Positions 52,789-61,769 of a DNA stretch of 64,000 nucleotides are shown in pieces. Origin of the DNA: Chthonomonadia bacterium (GTDB taxonomy: Bacteria; Armatimonadota; HRBIN16). The notes under the pieces were generated by a model. The model saw nothing but the letters and a program-made list of their open reading frames with translations. It searched no databases and had not been told where the DNA came from. Position numbers and translations under genes: made by a program. Where the stretch lies: contig JABUFA010000005.1 of NCBI GenBank assembly GCA_013314755.1, positions 62,001 to 126,000 on the forward strand. The letters run 5' to 3'. How positions within the stretch are numbered: position 1 is the stretch's first letter; each line of letters starts with the position of its first letter.

Positions 52789-54333
52789 AAAAAACAACAG
52801 GTCTATTGTGTTATGGATTACAGCATCTGTATCTATATTCTACGTTGCAGCTGTAGCGGCGCCGCATGGACCTGGCATTACGTCGGATTCAATACACTAC
52901 ATAACTGCGGCAACCAATCTGCTGAAAAGCGGGGAGCTGAACACTTTCACCGGTGTGCAATGGTGTCGTACGCTCCTTTGCTATCATGGATTTACGCGCT
53001 GTGGGTGGCAGCGGGATTGTCTCCGCAGGTGGGGGCAATCATCACCAGTGCCGTCAGTCTGGGGGCTGTGGTGTGGATAGCGGGATTGTGGCTTCGTGAA
53101 CTCTTTTCTGTAAGTAATAGGATCTGGATTGGGGGGCTGCTGGCGGTGTTGCTATGTCGTCCTCTGCTCTGGTATGGGCCGTATGCGCTGAGCGAAGCTC
53201 CGTTCATGGCGCTAGTGCTTAGTGCACTGTGGAACTCGTGGCGATACACCCATACCCAGCAGCCCCGCTTTCTGATATGGAGCGTGCTGTTGAGCGCGCT
53301 AAGTCCGTTGATGCGTTATATCGGTGTTTCAGTTGTTGTAGCAGGTGGAGTGTTTCTGCTGTGGGGGTTGTCTGTGCCTTTGCATCAGCGGTTTGCAATT
53401 GCCTCTGGATATGTGATGCTTGGTCTTTTCCCATTGGCGCTATGGGCGTTGCGTAATCACGCGGTATCGGGCACCTTTTTCGGCGTGCGTGAGCCGAGCG
53501 ACTACAATCTCAGGCAGATGGTGTTTGAAACCCTGTGGAGCTGGCATCGCTGGGTATTCCCTGTGGCTTTCGAAAACAGCGTGAGCTTGTTTGGGATTGT
53601 CTTGTTGCTTCTTGCCGGGACAGCATGGCTTGCGCTTTACAGATCTCGTCGCATTCTTACTCAATCGCCTGCTCTTTACTCTGCGCTGTGTGTGGCGGGG
53701 GTTTTTGTGCTATCATATAGCCTGCTATTCGTCGCTACCGCCAGCGGTGTCAAGTTCGAAGGCTTCTCGGAACGCTTGTGGTTGCCCATTAGCATCCCTG
53801 TGGTATTAATCGGGGCGATCGTGTATCGGTTAGGGGTGAGTGAACGCTCTTGGATGAGCCGTACTGCGCTGGTGGGGATAACGGCTTTATGGCTGGGGTG
53901 GCTGTGTTCTGGCGCGTTAATGGCAGCATCAACAGTGCAGCAGGCGTTGTCTCATCAGTTGGGCGTGTTCAGCACAGCGCAGTGGCATAGTTCTGAAACG
54001 GCAGGTTACTTGCGTCAGCACCGACTTGCCGGCAAGGTGTTCAGCAACTTCCCAGAGCCTCTGTTCTATCTGACGGGGGTGGTCGCGCAACAGACGCCAC
54101 ACAAGGGACCGATGCGTGTGGCTTCCGAAACGTTCCCAAGAAACCTGCCGCAGTTCCTGCAGGTTGTACGACAGCATCTGGAGCGGGGCGAACAGGTGTA
54201 TATTGTCTGGTATAATGACCCATCGCGCAGTGGATATATGTATACGATGGGTGAGCTGAATCAATATCTGGTACTAAGAGATGTTCAGCGATTGAGCGAT
54301 GGACAGGTTTATCAGGTGACAGGGGTGCTTTAA
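52785..54333 (+). pseudogene. Membrane glycosyltransferase-like gene broken by two one-base deletions
   Basis: A polytopic protein of about 515 residues is split over three frames. From ATG 52785 the seven-A run (52788-52794) needs one more A to continue as KKNNRSIVLWITASVSIF, a membrane helix, then GITSDSIHYITAATNLL. Near TGG 52960-52962 one more G would restore VSYAPLLSWIYALWVAAG and the remaining open frame to the stop at 54333. About ten transmembrane helices resemble the ArnT/GT39-like lipid-linked sugar transferase fold, but no family is certain. Start overlaps the flippase stop; the TAATG end overlaps the next gene. Slippage, read errors or a true pseudogene are all possible. Confidence 0.7.
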
Positions 54334-55403
54334 TGCATTGTGAGGTGGTTCCAATGGAGAATGATATGGCGCAGCACGTTGCCGAACGTATACGGAAGAG
54401 ACTGAAAGTAATGGGATGGAGCTGCGGTCGTTCCGACGCGACAAAGGCTTTCCTAAGCGATGTGCAAATCCAACAGGTTCCGCTTCAGTGTCTATGTGGG
54501 CAGTCTGGTGATGACGTAGTGGTTGCCGACTATGACCGGTACGGTATTCCTCTTCGTACTGTACTCTGTCTGCACTGTGGCTTATTGCGTTCTGATCCCT
54601 ATTATACTGAGGAGTCTTTGGCGATATTCTATGCGCAATACTACCGTAAGATTTATTCAGGGGCGGATACCCGGGCGATTGAGTACATTTTCGAGAGCGA
54701 GTGGCGAAGGGGTGAGAGCATTTATAAACTCGTTAGGTCAGTAGGGTTCTCACCCAAAGTAGTTTATGATATTGGGTGTGGTGCAGGGGGGACGCTTGCT
54801 TACCTGTCAGCGCAGGGGTGTACTGTCTACGGATGCGACTTTGATGAAGACTATCTCGACAGAGCGCGGCAGGCTGGGGTTATTGCGCACAAAGGGGGCA
54901 TTGACACGCTTGCTTCATACACCCCTGCCGATTTGATAATCCTACACCACGTGCTGGAGCACTTGAGGGACCCAATAGCGCTGCTAAAGGAAGCGCGGAA
55001 ACTGCTTAGCTCCAACGGTGTCATTTATATCGCGCTACCAGGTGTGTTCAATATTGGAAAGCAGTATCCGTATCTTGGGTATTTTTTCCAAAACGCCCAT
55101 GCGTGGCACTTCTGTCTGCAGACTCTAGACAGCATCGCGAGCAGAGCGGGATTGAGGCGTGTTTTTGGTGATGAGGTCATAGAGTCCCTTTACGTGCCCT
55201 CAGGAGAGATGCCTTTTGTCGCTACTGACCACGGGTTGCCGGCGAATATCCTGAACTATGTTTACAAAGTTGGTGAGGACACGAAATGGAAGTGCCGACT
55301 TGCAGTGATGGACAGATGCATGCGTTACACATTCCGGCGCGTAGGTGGGGGGAGAGTTTACAGAATGTACAGATTTGCAAAACGGATGGTGGTCAGGCGA
55401 TGA
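54333..55403 (+). CDS. SAM-dependent methyltransferase with N-terminal zinc-ribbon-like region
   Basis: A 356-residue protein. Residues about 45-85 hold paired cysteines (CLCGQSG and CLHCGLLRSD) as in sugar/lipid methyltransferases with a zinc-finger start. The class I fold has motif I VVYDIGCGAGGTLAYLSAQG, ADLIILHHVLEHLRDPIALLKEA (motif IV-like) and a C-terminal region of unknown role. It likely methylates a sugar of the polysaccharide. ATG 54333 overlaps the preceding TAA; ATG 54354 is an alternative. Confidence 0.82.
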   Translation: MHCEVVPMENDMAQHVAERIRKRLKVMGWSCGRSDATKAFLSDVQIQQVPLQCLCGQSGDDVVVADYDRYGIPLRTVLCLHCGLLRSDPYYTEESLAIFYAQYYRKIYSGADTRAIEYIFESEWRRGESIYKLVRSVGFSPKVVYDIGCGAGGTLAYLSAQGCTVYGCDFDEDYLDRARQAGVIAHKGGIDTLASYTPADLIILHHVLEHLRDPIALLKEARKLLSSNGVIYIALPGVFNIGKQYPYLGYFFQNAHAWHFCLQTLDSIASRAGLRRVFGDEVIESLYVPSGEMPFVATDHGLPANILNYVYKVGEDTKWKCRLAVMDRCMRYTFRRVGGGRVYRMYRFAKRMVVRR

Positions 55404-56623
55404 GAGAGACAATACAAGCGGTGGCGATTATTCCTGCACGCGGTGGTTCGAAAGGGATTCCTCGCAAGAACCTGCAGGAGGTTGGAGGGATACCGCTTAT
55501 CGGGCGTTCAGTGCTGGCGGCGCGTGGTGCAAGGCACGTGCAGGCGGTATATGTCTCGACTGATGATGCCGAGATTGCCTCTGTAGCACAGGAATACGGG
55601 GCTCAGATTATCTGGCGCCCTGCGGAACTGGCAACCGATACCGCATCGTCCGAGTCGGCGCTACTGCACGCGCTGGAGATGCTTCGCGAGCACGGGTCTG
55701 AAGTGGAACTAATCGTATTTATACAATGCACCTCGCCGTTTGTTGAGCCGCAGGATATTGATGCTATGATAGAGAAGATGCAAGAGGAACAGGCTGACTG
55801 TATTTTTACGGTAACGCCATTCCACGGTTTTCTGTGGAAAAGCGACGCACAGTTAGGCGCTGTTGGGGTTAATCATGACCGTGCAGTGCGCCCCCGCCGA
55901 CAGGAGAGGGCACCGCAATTTCTGGAGACAGGCGCGGTGTATGTGATGCGCACGGGGGGGTTCTTACGGACAAGGCATCGCTTTTTCGGCAGGGTGCTGA
56001 TGTATGAAGTTCCCCCCGAGCGCAGTATAGAAATAGACGAGCCTGCCGATCTCTTTGTGGCGAACGCCATAGAGCAATGGTTCAAAGTACAGGCACGCAA
56101 GCGTGATCTGCCAGCCAGAATAGAAGCACTTGTGTTTGATTTCGACGGGGTATTCACCGATAACCGAGTAATCGTGTTGCAGGACGGGACAGAGGGAGTG
56201 GTATGCGACCGCGGGGATGGCTGGGGTATCGCGCAGCTGCGCCAGCAAGGGATCCCGATGGTGGTCATCTCAACCGAGACCAATCCAGTAGTAGAGGCGC
56301 GTTGTCGCAAGCTAGGCATCCCCTGTCTCATTGGAGTGAGGAATAAGCGATCTACCTTGCACGGATGGCTTCAGCAGAACGGTATTTCTGCCGAAAATGT
56401 AGTGTACGTGGGTAACGACGTCAATGACCTGGAGTGTATGCGGGAGGTGGGGTGTGCAGTTGCACCAGCGGACGCTCATCCCGAGGTTCGGCAAGTCGCA
56501 CACATTATACTTGACTCGTGTGGCGGACGGGGAGCATTGCGAGAGCTAGCAGAGCTGATAATTGAGTCGAACAGGGTTTCTGAGGGAAAAGGGCAAAGAA
56601 GTCAAGAGCAAGAGGAGGTATAA
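55400..56623 (+). CDS. CMP-nonulosonate synthetase fused to HAD (KdsC-like) phosphatase
   Basis: A 407-residue fusion. Residues 1-225 are NeuA-like: AIIPARGGSKGIPRKNLQEVGG (nucleotide site), FIQCTSPFVEPQDID, ETGAVYVMR and IEIDEPADLFVAN. Residues about 235-395 are a KdsC-type HAD phosphatase: LVFDFDGVFTDNRVIV (nucleophile D), STETNPVVEARCRKLGI and YVGNDVNDLECMREVG. The joint protein would dephosphorylate a nonulosonate-9-phosphate and couple the sugar to CMP. The same domain order occurs in animal CMAS and some bacterial enzymes. ATG 55400 overlaps the methyltransferase stop. Confidence 0.9.
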   Translation: MRETIQAVAIIPARGGSKGIPRKNLQEVGGIPLIGRSVLAARGARHVQAVYVSTDDAEIASVAQEYGAQIIWRPAELATDTASSESALLHALEMLREHGSEVELIVFIQCTSPFVEPQDIDAMIEKMQEEQADCIFTVTPFHGFLWKSDAQLGAVGVNHDRAVRPRRQERAPQFLETGAVYVMRTGGFLRTRHRFFGRVLMYEVPPERSIEIDEPADLFVANAIEQWFKVQARKRDLPARIEALVFDFDGVFTDNRVIVLQDGTEGVVCDRGDGWGIAQLRQQGIPMVVISTETNPVVEARCRKLGIPCLIGVRNKRSTLHGWLQQNGISAENVVYVGNDVNDLECMREVGCAVAPADAHPEVRQVAHIILDSCGGRGALRELAELIIESNRVSEGKGQRSQEQEEV

Positions 56624-56627
56624 GAAG

Positions 56628-57509
56628 ATGGCGCGCACTATTCGTATCGGGGATAGGCTGGTTGGCGACGGACAGCCCGTGTATATCATTGCGGAAATCG
56701 GCATCAATCACAACGGCGACGTCGAGATAGCGAAGCGACTTATCGACGCTGCGAAGCTGGCAGGTTGTGATGCGGTCAAGTTCCAGAAGCGCACTCCAGA
56801 GCTGTGCGTTCCGCCTGAACAACGCAACATCCCTCGCGAAACGCCCTGGGGGTTGATAACCTACATGGAGTACCGTTACAAAGTGGAGTTCGGTTACGAG
56901 CAGTATGCGGAGATAGACCGCTACTGCAAACAGCAGGGGATTGCCTGGTTTGCGTCGTGCTGGGACATACCGTCGGTAGACTTTATCGAGCAGTTTAATC
57001 CTCCCTGTTACAAAGTGGCATCGGCGTTGTTGACGGATGATGCTTTGCTCAAGCGTATCAACGACACAGGCAAACCCGTTCTGTTATCAACAGGCATGTC
57101 CACAATGGAAGAGATACGACATGCTGTGTCGTTAATTGACCCTGACCACCTCATCATCATGCACAGTACCAGTACCTACCCCTGTCCGCCTGCGGAGCTG
57201 AACCTGCGGGTGATTCAGACCCTGTCCCGCGAGTTTGGATTGCTGGTCGGCTACTCAGGGCATGAGGTAGGATTGCAGACCACCTATGCCGCTGTGGTGC
57301 TGGGTGCGTGTGTCGTAGAGAGGCATATCACCCTAGACCGCGCCATGTGGGGTACGGATCAGGCAGCGTCGGTGGAGCCTGGTGGGTTCATGCGCCTGGT
57401 CAGAGACATTCGGGTTATCGAGCAGGCTCTCGGCGATGGCGTGAAGCGAGTGTACGAAAGCGAGATGGCAGCACGCGCTAAACTGCGTCGCGTGCCTTCG
57501 GCGGAGTAG
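56628..57509 (+). CDS. Sialic-acid/nonulosonate synthase (NeuB-like) without SAF domain
   Basis: A 293-residue synthase of the NeuB barrel: IIAEIGINHNGDVEIAKRLI, AVKFQKRTPELC, WFASCWDIPSVDFIEQF, KVASALLTDDALLKRI, LLSTGMSTMEEI, IMHSTSTYPCP and VGYSGHEVG with HITLDRAMWGTDQAASVEP. It would join PEP with ManNAc or a related sugar. The C-terminal SAF/antifreeze-like domain (about 60 residues), which normally closes the neighbouring subunit's active site, is missing: the protein ends RAKLRRVPSAE. Start at ATG 56628 after GAGGAGG; substrate and product (Neu5Ac, Kdn, legionaminate-like) undetermined. Confidence 0.88.
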   Translation: MARTIRIGDRLVGDGQPVYIIAEIGINHNGDVEIAKRLIDAAKLAGCDAVKFQKRTPELCVPPEQRNIPRETPWGLITYMEYRYKVEFGYEQYAEIDRYCKQQGIAWFASCWDIPSVDFIEQFNPPCYKVASALLTDDALLKRINDTGKPVLLSTGMSTMEEIRHAVSLIDPDHLIIMHSTSTYPCPPAELNLRVIQTLSREFGLLVGYSGHEVGLQTTYAAVVLGACVVERHITLDRAMWGTDQAASVEPGGFMRLVRDIRVIEQALGDGVKRVYESEMAARAKLRRVPSAE

Positions 57510-57513
57510 CACA

Positions 57514-58965
57514 ATGGTTTCGCAAATGACGTTCCCATCCACCATTGTTTACGGAAACGATGCTGTTGCCTGGCGTACCGAGCAGGCACGCACGCGGATA
57601 TGGTCATCTCCAGCGCGCGAGATGCTGGTGCAGTATCTGGATGCAGTGCGTGTCTGTTATCAAACGAAAGGCAACTGGAAGCAAGTTCCATATCGCTACT
57701 ATCTACAGGTGCAATCAAACTTCCAGCAAAGATGGTGGAATCAGAGTCGTCCTGATATGCAGAAGGTACACGCAGACTGGCTGGTCTACGGTGGCTGTGA
57801 ACGACAGACGGAGATGCGGATGATGCATCGATTGGTCTCCGCGATGCTGGAAAGGGGCGCCTGCCTCGCTTACCTTGTGCGCTTCGGTAGTTCAGAGCAC
57901 GAGTCTCTTCGTCCACTGGCAGAGCAGTATCCCGTGCAGATGAAGTTGGTAGACCTGTATCATGGGTTAGGCGCGGACCGGCGACGCCTTTCTGCCGCTG
58001 CCGTGCAACAGGCATGGCAGCATTTCTGTGTGGTAAACGACCTGATAGGCAAAGAGCTAAGAATATCTGAGCGAACGTTTTCGTTCTTCCTCGGAGCGAT
58101 GGCGCGCAGGATGCTGTGGGAGAGGCTGAAACCTTTCCTATCATATGATCGTTTACTGGTGCGCAACCATTTCGGCTCACTGGACTCGGTTATTGCACTG
58201 GATGCTTTGCTGGCAGGCAAGCCTGTTGTGACGTTACAGCACGGTGTGATTTCGTCTTCGGGGTTTTTCCCAGTACTTGCAACCACAGTTTTGACCTTTG
58301 GACGGAGTTCGGCAGATTTCTTGAAGCGGGAAGACGAACGTTTTGCCAGATGGTGCAATACCTCGGTTTACGCCAGAAGCTACATACCCGTCGGGTCGTT
58401 GTTTGACGAAATCCACAGTGTACCAGAAGGGTTTCACTACCGCACGATTTTGCTGATTGACCAGTATAACCCTGGAGCAAGTGCCTTTTACGGACTGGAA
58501 GAGGCTTTCCGTCGCCTACCAGAGGTGGTGCTCGAAGTCGCACGGCGGGTTGCGGGAGCGCGTATTACACTTCGGTTGCACCCCTCACAGAAGCAGCTAC
58601 CAGGATGGGTGAAAGACGCATCAGAAGACATTATTATTTCACAAGGTAGGCCTTTACGTGAAGACCTGGCGTGTTCTACGCTGGCGGTAGGTCTCTTCAG
58701 CGGGGCACTTACCATTGCTGCAGCGTCAGGTGTGCCTACCTTTTTCCTGTGGGAGCCGGGATGGTTCTACACGCCGGACCTGTCATGCTTTGCGAATGGC
58801 AACTTTGTCTCTGCCGAGGAGTTTGTGGAGCGAGCAGTAGCTTGCCTGACCTCTCGGGATGCCTATCAACAGGAAAGGCGGCTTGCTATGCATAATGCGG
58901 AAGGGTATTACGCCGGAGGCAGACAGACGGACTTTGAACTGGTTGTGGACGAAATAAACCGCTAG
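57514..58965 (+). CDS. GT-B-type glycosyltransferase with HP motif, candidate nonulosonate transferase
   Basis: A 483-residue protein that I cannot assign firmly. Residues about 215-260 include LDALLAGKPVVTLQHGVISS; about 350-365 LRLHPSQKQLPG contains an HP motif; and ACSTLAVGLFSGALTIAAASGVPTFFLW follows, resembling the CMP-binding half of polysialyl/KDO-type transferases and of capsule glycosyltransferases. The D/E-D/E-G motif of classical bacterial sialyltransferases is not evident. It starts four bases after neuB, so use of the CMP-sugar made by the two preceding genes is likely but inferred. Confidence 0.6.
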   Translation: MVSQMTFPSTIVYGNDAVAWRTEQARTRIWSSPAREMLVQYLDAVRVCYQTKGNWKQVPYRYYLQVQSNFQQRWWNQSRPDMQKVHADWLVYGGCERQTEMRMMHRLVSAMLERGACLAYLVRFGSSEHESLRPLAEQYPVQMKLVDLYHGLGADRRRLSAAAVQQAWQHFCVVNDLIGKELRISERTFSFFLGAMARRMLWERLKPFLSYDRLLVRNHFGSLDSVIALDALLAGKPVVTLQHGVISSSGFFPVLATTVLTFGRSSADFLKREDERFARWCNTSVYARSYIPVGSLFDEIHSVPEGFHYRTILLIDQYNPGASAFYGLEEAFRRLPEVVLEVARRVAGARITLRLHPSQKQLPGWVKDASEDIIISQGRPLREDLACSTLAVGLFSGALTIAAASGVPTFFLWEPGWFYTPDLSCFANGNFVSAEEFVERAVACLTSRDAYQQERRLAMHNAEGYYAGGRQTDFELVVDEINR

Positions 58966-59033
58966 AGATACCGATGCCAATTGGACAATGGCGATGGAAA
59001 AATGTCTATGAGATCCTGCGGAGGTGCAGCCGA

Positions 59034-61769
59034 ATGCTTCGAAACGTGATGGCATGCACAACATTGATATGTTTGTCATCAATGAACGTTCTTGCTCAGT
59101 CACTCGAACCTCAAGTAATCTGGGCAATGCCCAAATCTGCGCGTATCAAGTGTGTCACCCAGCAACCGGGCAGGATGACGGTAGAGTACGGTACTACCCC
59201 GGCGCTGGGCAACACATCGACGCCCGAGATGCGCGACTGGCCCGACAGAGATGTTACCCGCCACTATGTGAACATCACAGGACTGCAGCCCAACACGCAA
59301 TACTATTACAGGGTGCGTGTTGACCTGCAGGACGGAGGGCAGCTGGTCAGCGATGTTCGTACGTTTCGCACCTTCCGGGCGTTTTCGCACATCTTGCCCA
59401 CCGTGCGCTATTCGTCATATATCATTGGGAGCGATTGGTCCAGTAACGATACGAACGCGCCATACCATGAATGGAACGCTGAGCACTACGACCTGAACAT
59501 TGCCTACGCTTTCGAGAACGCCGCTGAGGTCAAGCGGTATAATCCCGACGCGGTAATGATACGTTACGATAATATCACGAACAGCTACGCTGGGGCTTGG
59601 CGTGAACAGAACATGCACTGGATGCGATGGGCTGAACAGCAGGGCATAAGCTACGAACATGTTGCTCTGCATTATGCAGTAGATACGGAAGTTCAGACTA
59701 GTACTCCCATAAATGACAGGGGTTACCTAAGTGCATGGGTTCTCACGTATAAGGTTGAGAGGTTCGACCATGCAGGCAAACGCTTCCCTGATGGTATTGG
59801 GAAATGGGTAGCATTCGGTTTGGCTTTGCGGTTTGATATTCTGTATTTGGATTTCAGCAGCTATGCCTCAGGAGGATACGATGGGGTGTGGGAATACTGC
59901 AATGGTATAGACGCTCAGGGGAACCCAATCAGTTGGGCGCCCTTGACCATTGTAGAGGACACAACGATGGAGAACGGACAGCGGTTCGCACGTAACGGAT
60001 ACATACGTTTTGTACCGCCAAAGGAAAGAACGGAATGGGTTCGTGCTTACATCGGCTATACTTCACCGCCTCCCCCTCTTGAGAGATGGTTTTATATTCG
60101 CTTCCGCGTAACGCAAACAGGCACCTCAAGTCCGGTGGTTACTAGTTTCCAGAACGAAGACTTTGTCAAAACTGGTAGCGCCAGTGACCGCCAGATTATT
60201 CCCGGTTGGGATAGCTCGTGGGAAGACAATCCAAACAATAACGGTGACCCCGAGTACAATCCTAATCCCCCCTCTGCTGGCGGACCAGGTGTGGCAAAAT
60301 CTGCTAGGTTCAAGTGGTGGAGCAGAGTTTGGTATTACAGACCAGATCTGCAGCGATTTATGACAAATGTGTTTGACCCGTACTATCAACAGTGGCTCAC
60401 CCAAGCATGGTTTGACTACATTTTCCAAACATATCCAGCGTTGGACGGTTGGTACTGCGATAACTATACTTTGGAGACCAAGCCTCTTACACCTGTGTCA
60501 CCGTCGACCTCTCGCTTGGTAGAACTTGATCCGTACGACACTTATGCTTATGCTCTTGGCATGGGAGAGTTGATGGAGAAGTGCAGTATCAGTCTGACGG
60601 AAAGAGGGAAAATCTCAGTAGCGAACAATTTCGTTGGTCTTTCTCCCGCCGATGACTGGAGCAATCCGCGGATTAATGCCCAGCCTGACCGTCTGTGGAT
60701 GTACTTTGCACCAGCCATTGCGAATCGCGAAATAACAATGCAGCTTGCGCAGTATTACGGAGGACACGCTCGTTACAGCACGCTTAACACTCTGTTTGCG
60801 GAGATGGCTTATCGTGTAAGCCGTGGAAACTACCATGTGCCTATGTATGCCTACACACAGGCTGTGAAATCTGACAAAAACACGCAGGACTGGTGGTATC
60901 GCGAGAAGATGTTTGCGTTGGCAGCTTACCTGCTGGTCAAAGATGTGGAAGACGAGTATCTCTATCTGAACGCATGGCATCAAAACTTTTTCTACGGCGA
61001 GTTTCTGACCGACCCATCAAGCTCCTTAAACAGGTACTATATACCAGGTATCCCCAAACAAAAGGCATATTATATTGACGCAGCCACCTATGATTTCGGT
61101 AGACCTGTGACAACGGTGGGTGCATCTTACACCCAGTGGGTGGCATACCCTAATTCATGGATGCCAGGGATTATTCCGGGCTTGTTTGTTATTTATTATA
61201 CAGACCAGGCGCCAGCTTATGATAGCAACGGTAATTTCCTTGGAAATACCTCCAAAACATGGTATTTTGCCAGAAGGTACACCAACGCGCTGGTGGTGCT
61301 GAGAACTGGCGATAGCCGAAACGTGCTGGATGAACGAAGCATGAATGAACACACGGCGTTCGACCTTGGGGGGAACTATCGTCGGCTGCAGGCAGATGGT
61401 TCGCTGGACCCTACCCCGATAAACCGTTTGAACCTGAGGGTTCAGGAGGCGGCGATACTTATCCCGACCGACCAGCCCCCTCCGGCGAACCCCGACGTGC
61501 GCATTACCGTCTCTTCCGACAAAACTAATCCACGTCCTCTCGACGTCGTCACGGTGACCATTACCGCATTAAACAGTGGATCATCTGATGCCATTAATGT
61601 CCGTATCCGCCATGACATTCCCGCGTCGGCGACCTATGTGCTGGGCAGTCTTAGAATTAATGGAGTGGTACAGCCTGACCCTTCCGACAGAACAAAGATT
61701 GACGTAACGATACCTTCTATTCCTGCAGGTGGGCAGGCTACAGTAGTATTTCAGATGGTGATACGGTGA
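59034..61769 (+). CDS. Secreted FN3/TIM-barrel-like/DUF11 protein in the polysaccharide locus
   Basis: A 911-residue protein. Start ATG 59034 is chosen because GGAGGTG precedes it and a signal peptide follows (MLRNVMACTTLICLSSMNVLAQ). Residues about 25-110 are a fibronectin-III-like (purple-acid-phosphatase N-terminal-like) domain (YVNITGLQPNTQYYYRVRVD). A large aromatic-rich middle (WYCDNYT, WWYREKMFALAAYLL) resembles secreted glycoside-hydrolase-like barrels, unassigned. Residues about 810-911 are a DUF11 domain (VVTVTITALNSGSSDAINVRI). No PEP-CTERM or LPxTG signal. A role in trimming or binding the polysaccharide is speculation. Confidence 0.65.
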   Translation: MLRNVMACTTLICLSSMNVLAQSLEPQVIWAMPKSARIKCVTQQPGRMTVEYGTTPALGNTSTPEMRDWPDRDVTRHYVNITGLQPNTQYYYRVRVDLQDGGQLVSDVRTFRTFRAFSHILPTVRYSSYIIGSDWSSNDTNAPYHEWNAEHYDLNIAYAFENAAEVKRYNPDAVMIRYDNITNSYAGAWREQNMHWMRWAEQQGISYEHVALHYAVDTEVQTSTPINDRGYLSAWVLTYKVERFDHAGKRFPDGIGKWVAFGLALRFDILYLDFSSYASGGYDGVWEYCNGIDAQGNPISWAPLTIVEDTTMENGQRFARNGYIRFVPPKERTEWVRAYIGYTSPPPPLERWFYIRFRVTQTGTSSPVVTSFQNEDFVKTGSASDRQIIPGWDSSWEDNPNNNGDPEYNPNPPSAGGPGVAKSARFKWWSRVWYYRPDLQRFMTNVFDPYYQQWLTQAWFDYIFQTYPALDGWYCDNYTLETKPLTPVSPSTSRLVELDPYDTYAYALGMGELMEKCSISLTERGKISVANNFVGLSPADDWSNPRINAQPDRLWMYFAPAIANREITMQLAQYYGGHARYSTLNTLFAEMAYRVSRGNYHVPMYAYTQAVKSDKNTQDWWYREKMFALAAYLLVKDVEDEYLYLNAWHQNFFYGEFLTDPSSSLNRYYIPGIPKQKAYYIDAATYDFGRPVTTVGASYTQWVAYPNSWMPGIIPGLFVIYYTDQAPAYDSNGNFLGNTSKTWYFARRYTNALVVLRTGDSRNVLDERSMNEHTAFDLGGNYRRLQADGSLDPTPINRLNLRVQEAAILIPTDQPPPANPDVRITVSSDKTNPRPLDVVTVTITALNSGSSDAINVRIRHDIPASATYVLGSLRINGVVQPDPSDRTKIDVTIPSIPAGGQATVVFQMVIR

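Noticed and set aside
55440-55460. GGTTCGA as part of a tRNA T-loop
   Set aside because: It lies inside the NeuA nucleotide-binding motif; no cloverleaf can be drawn.
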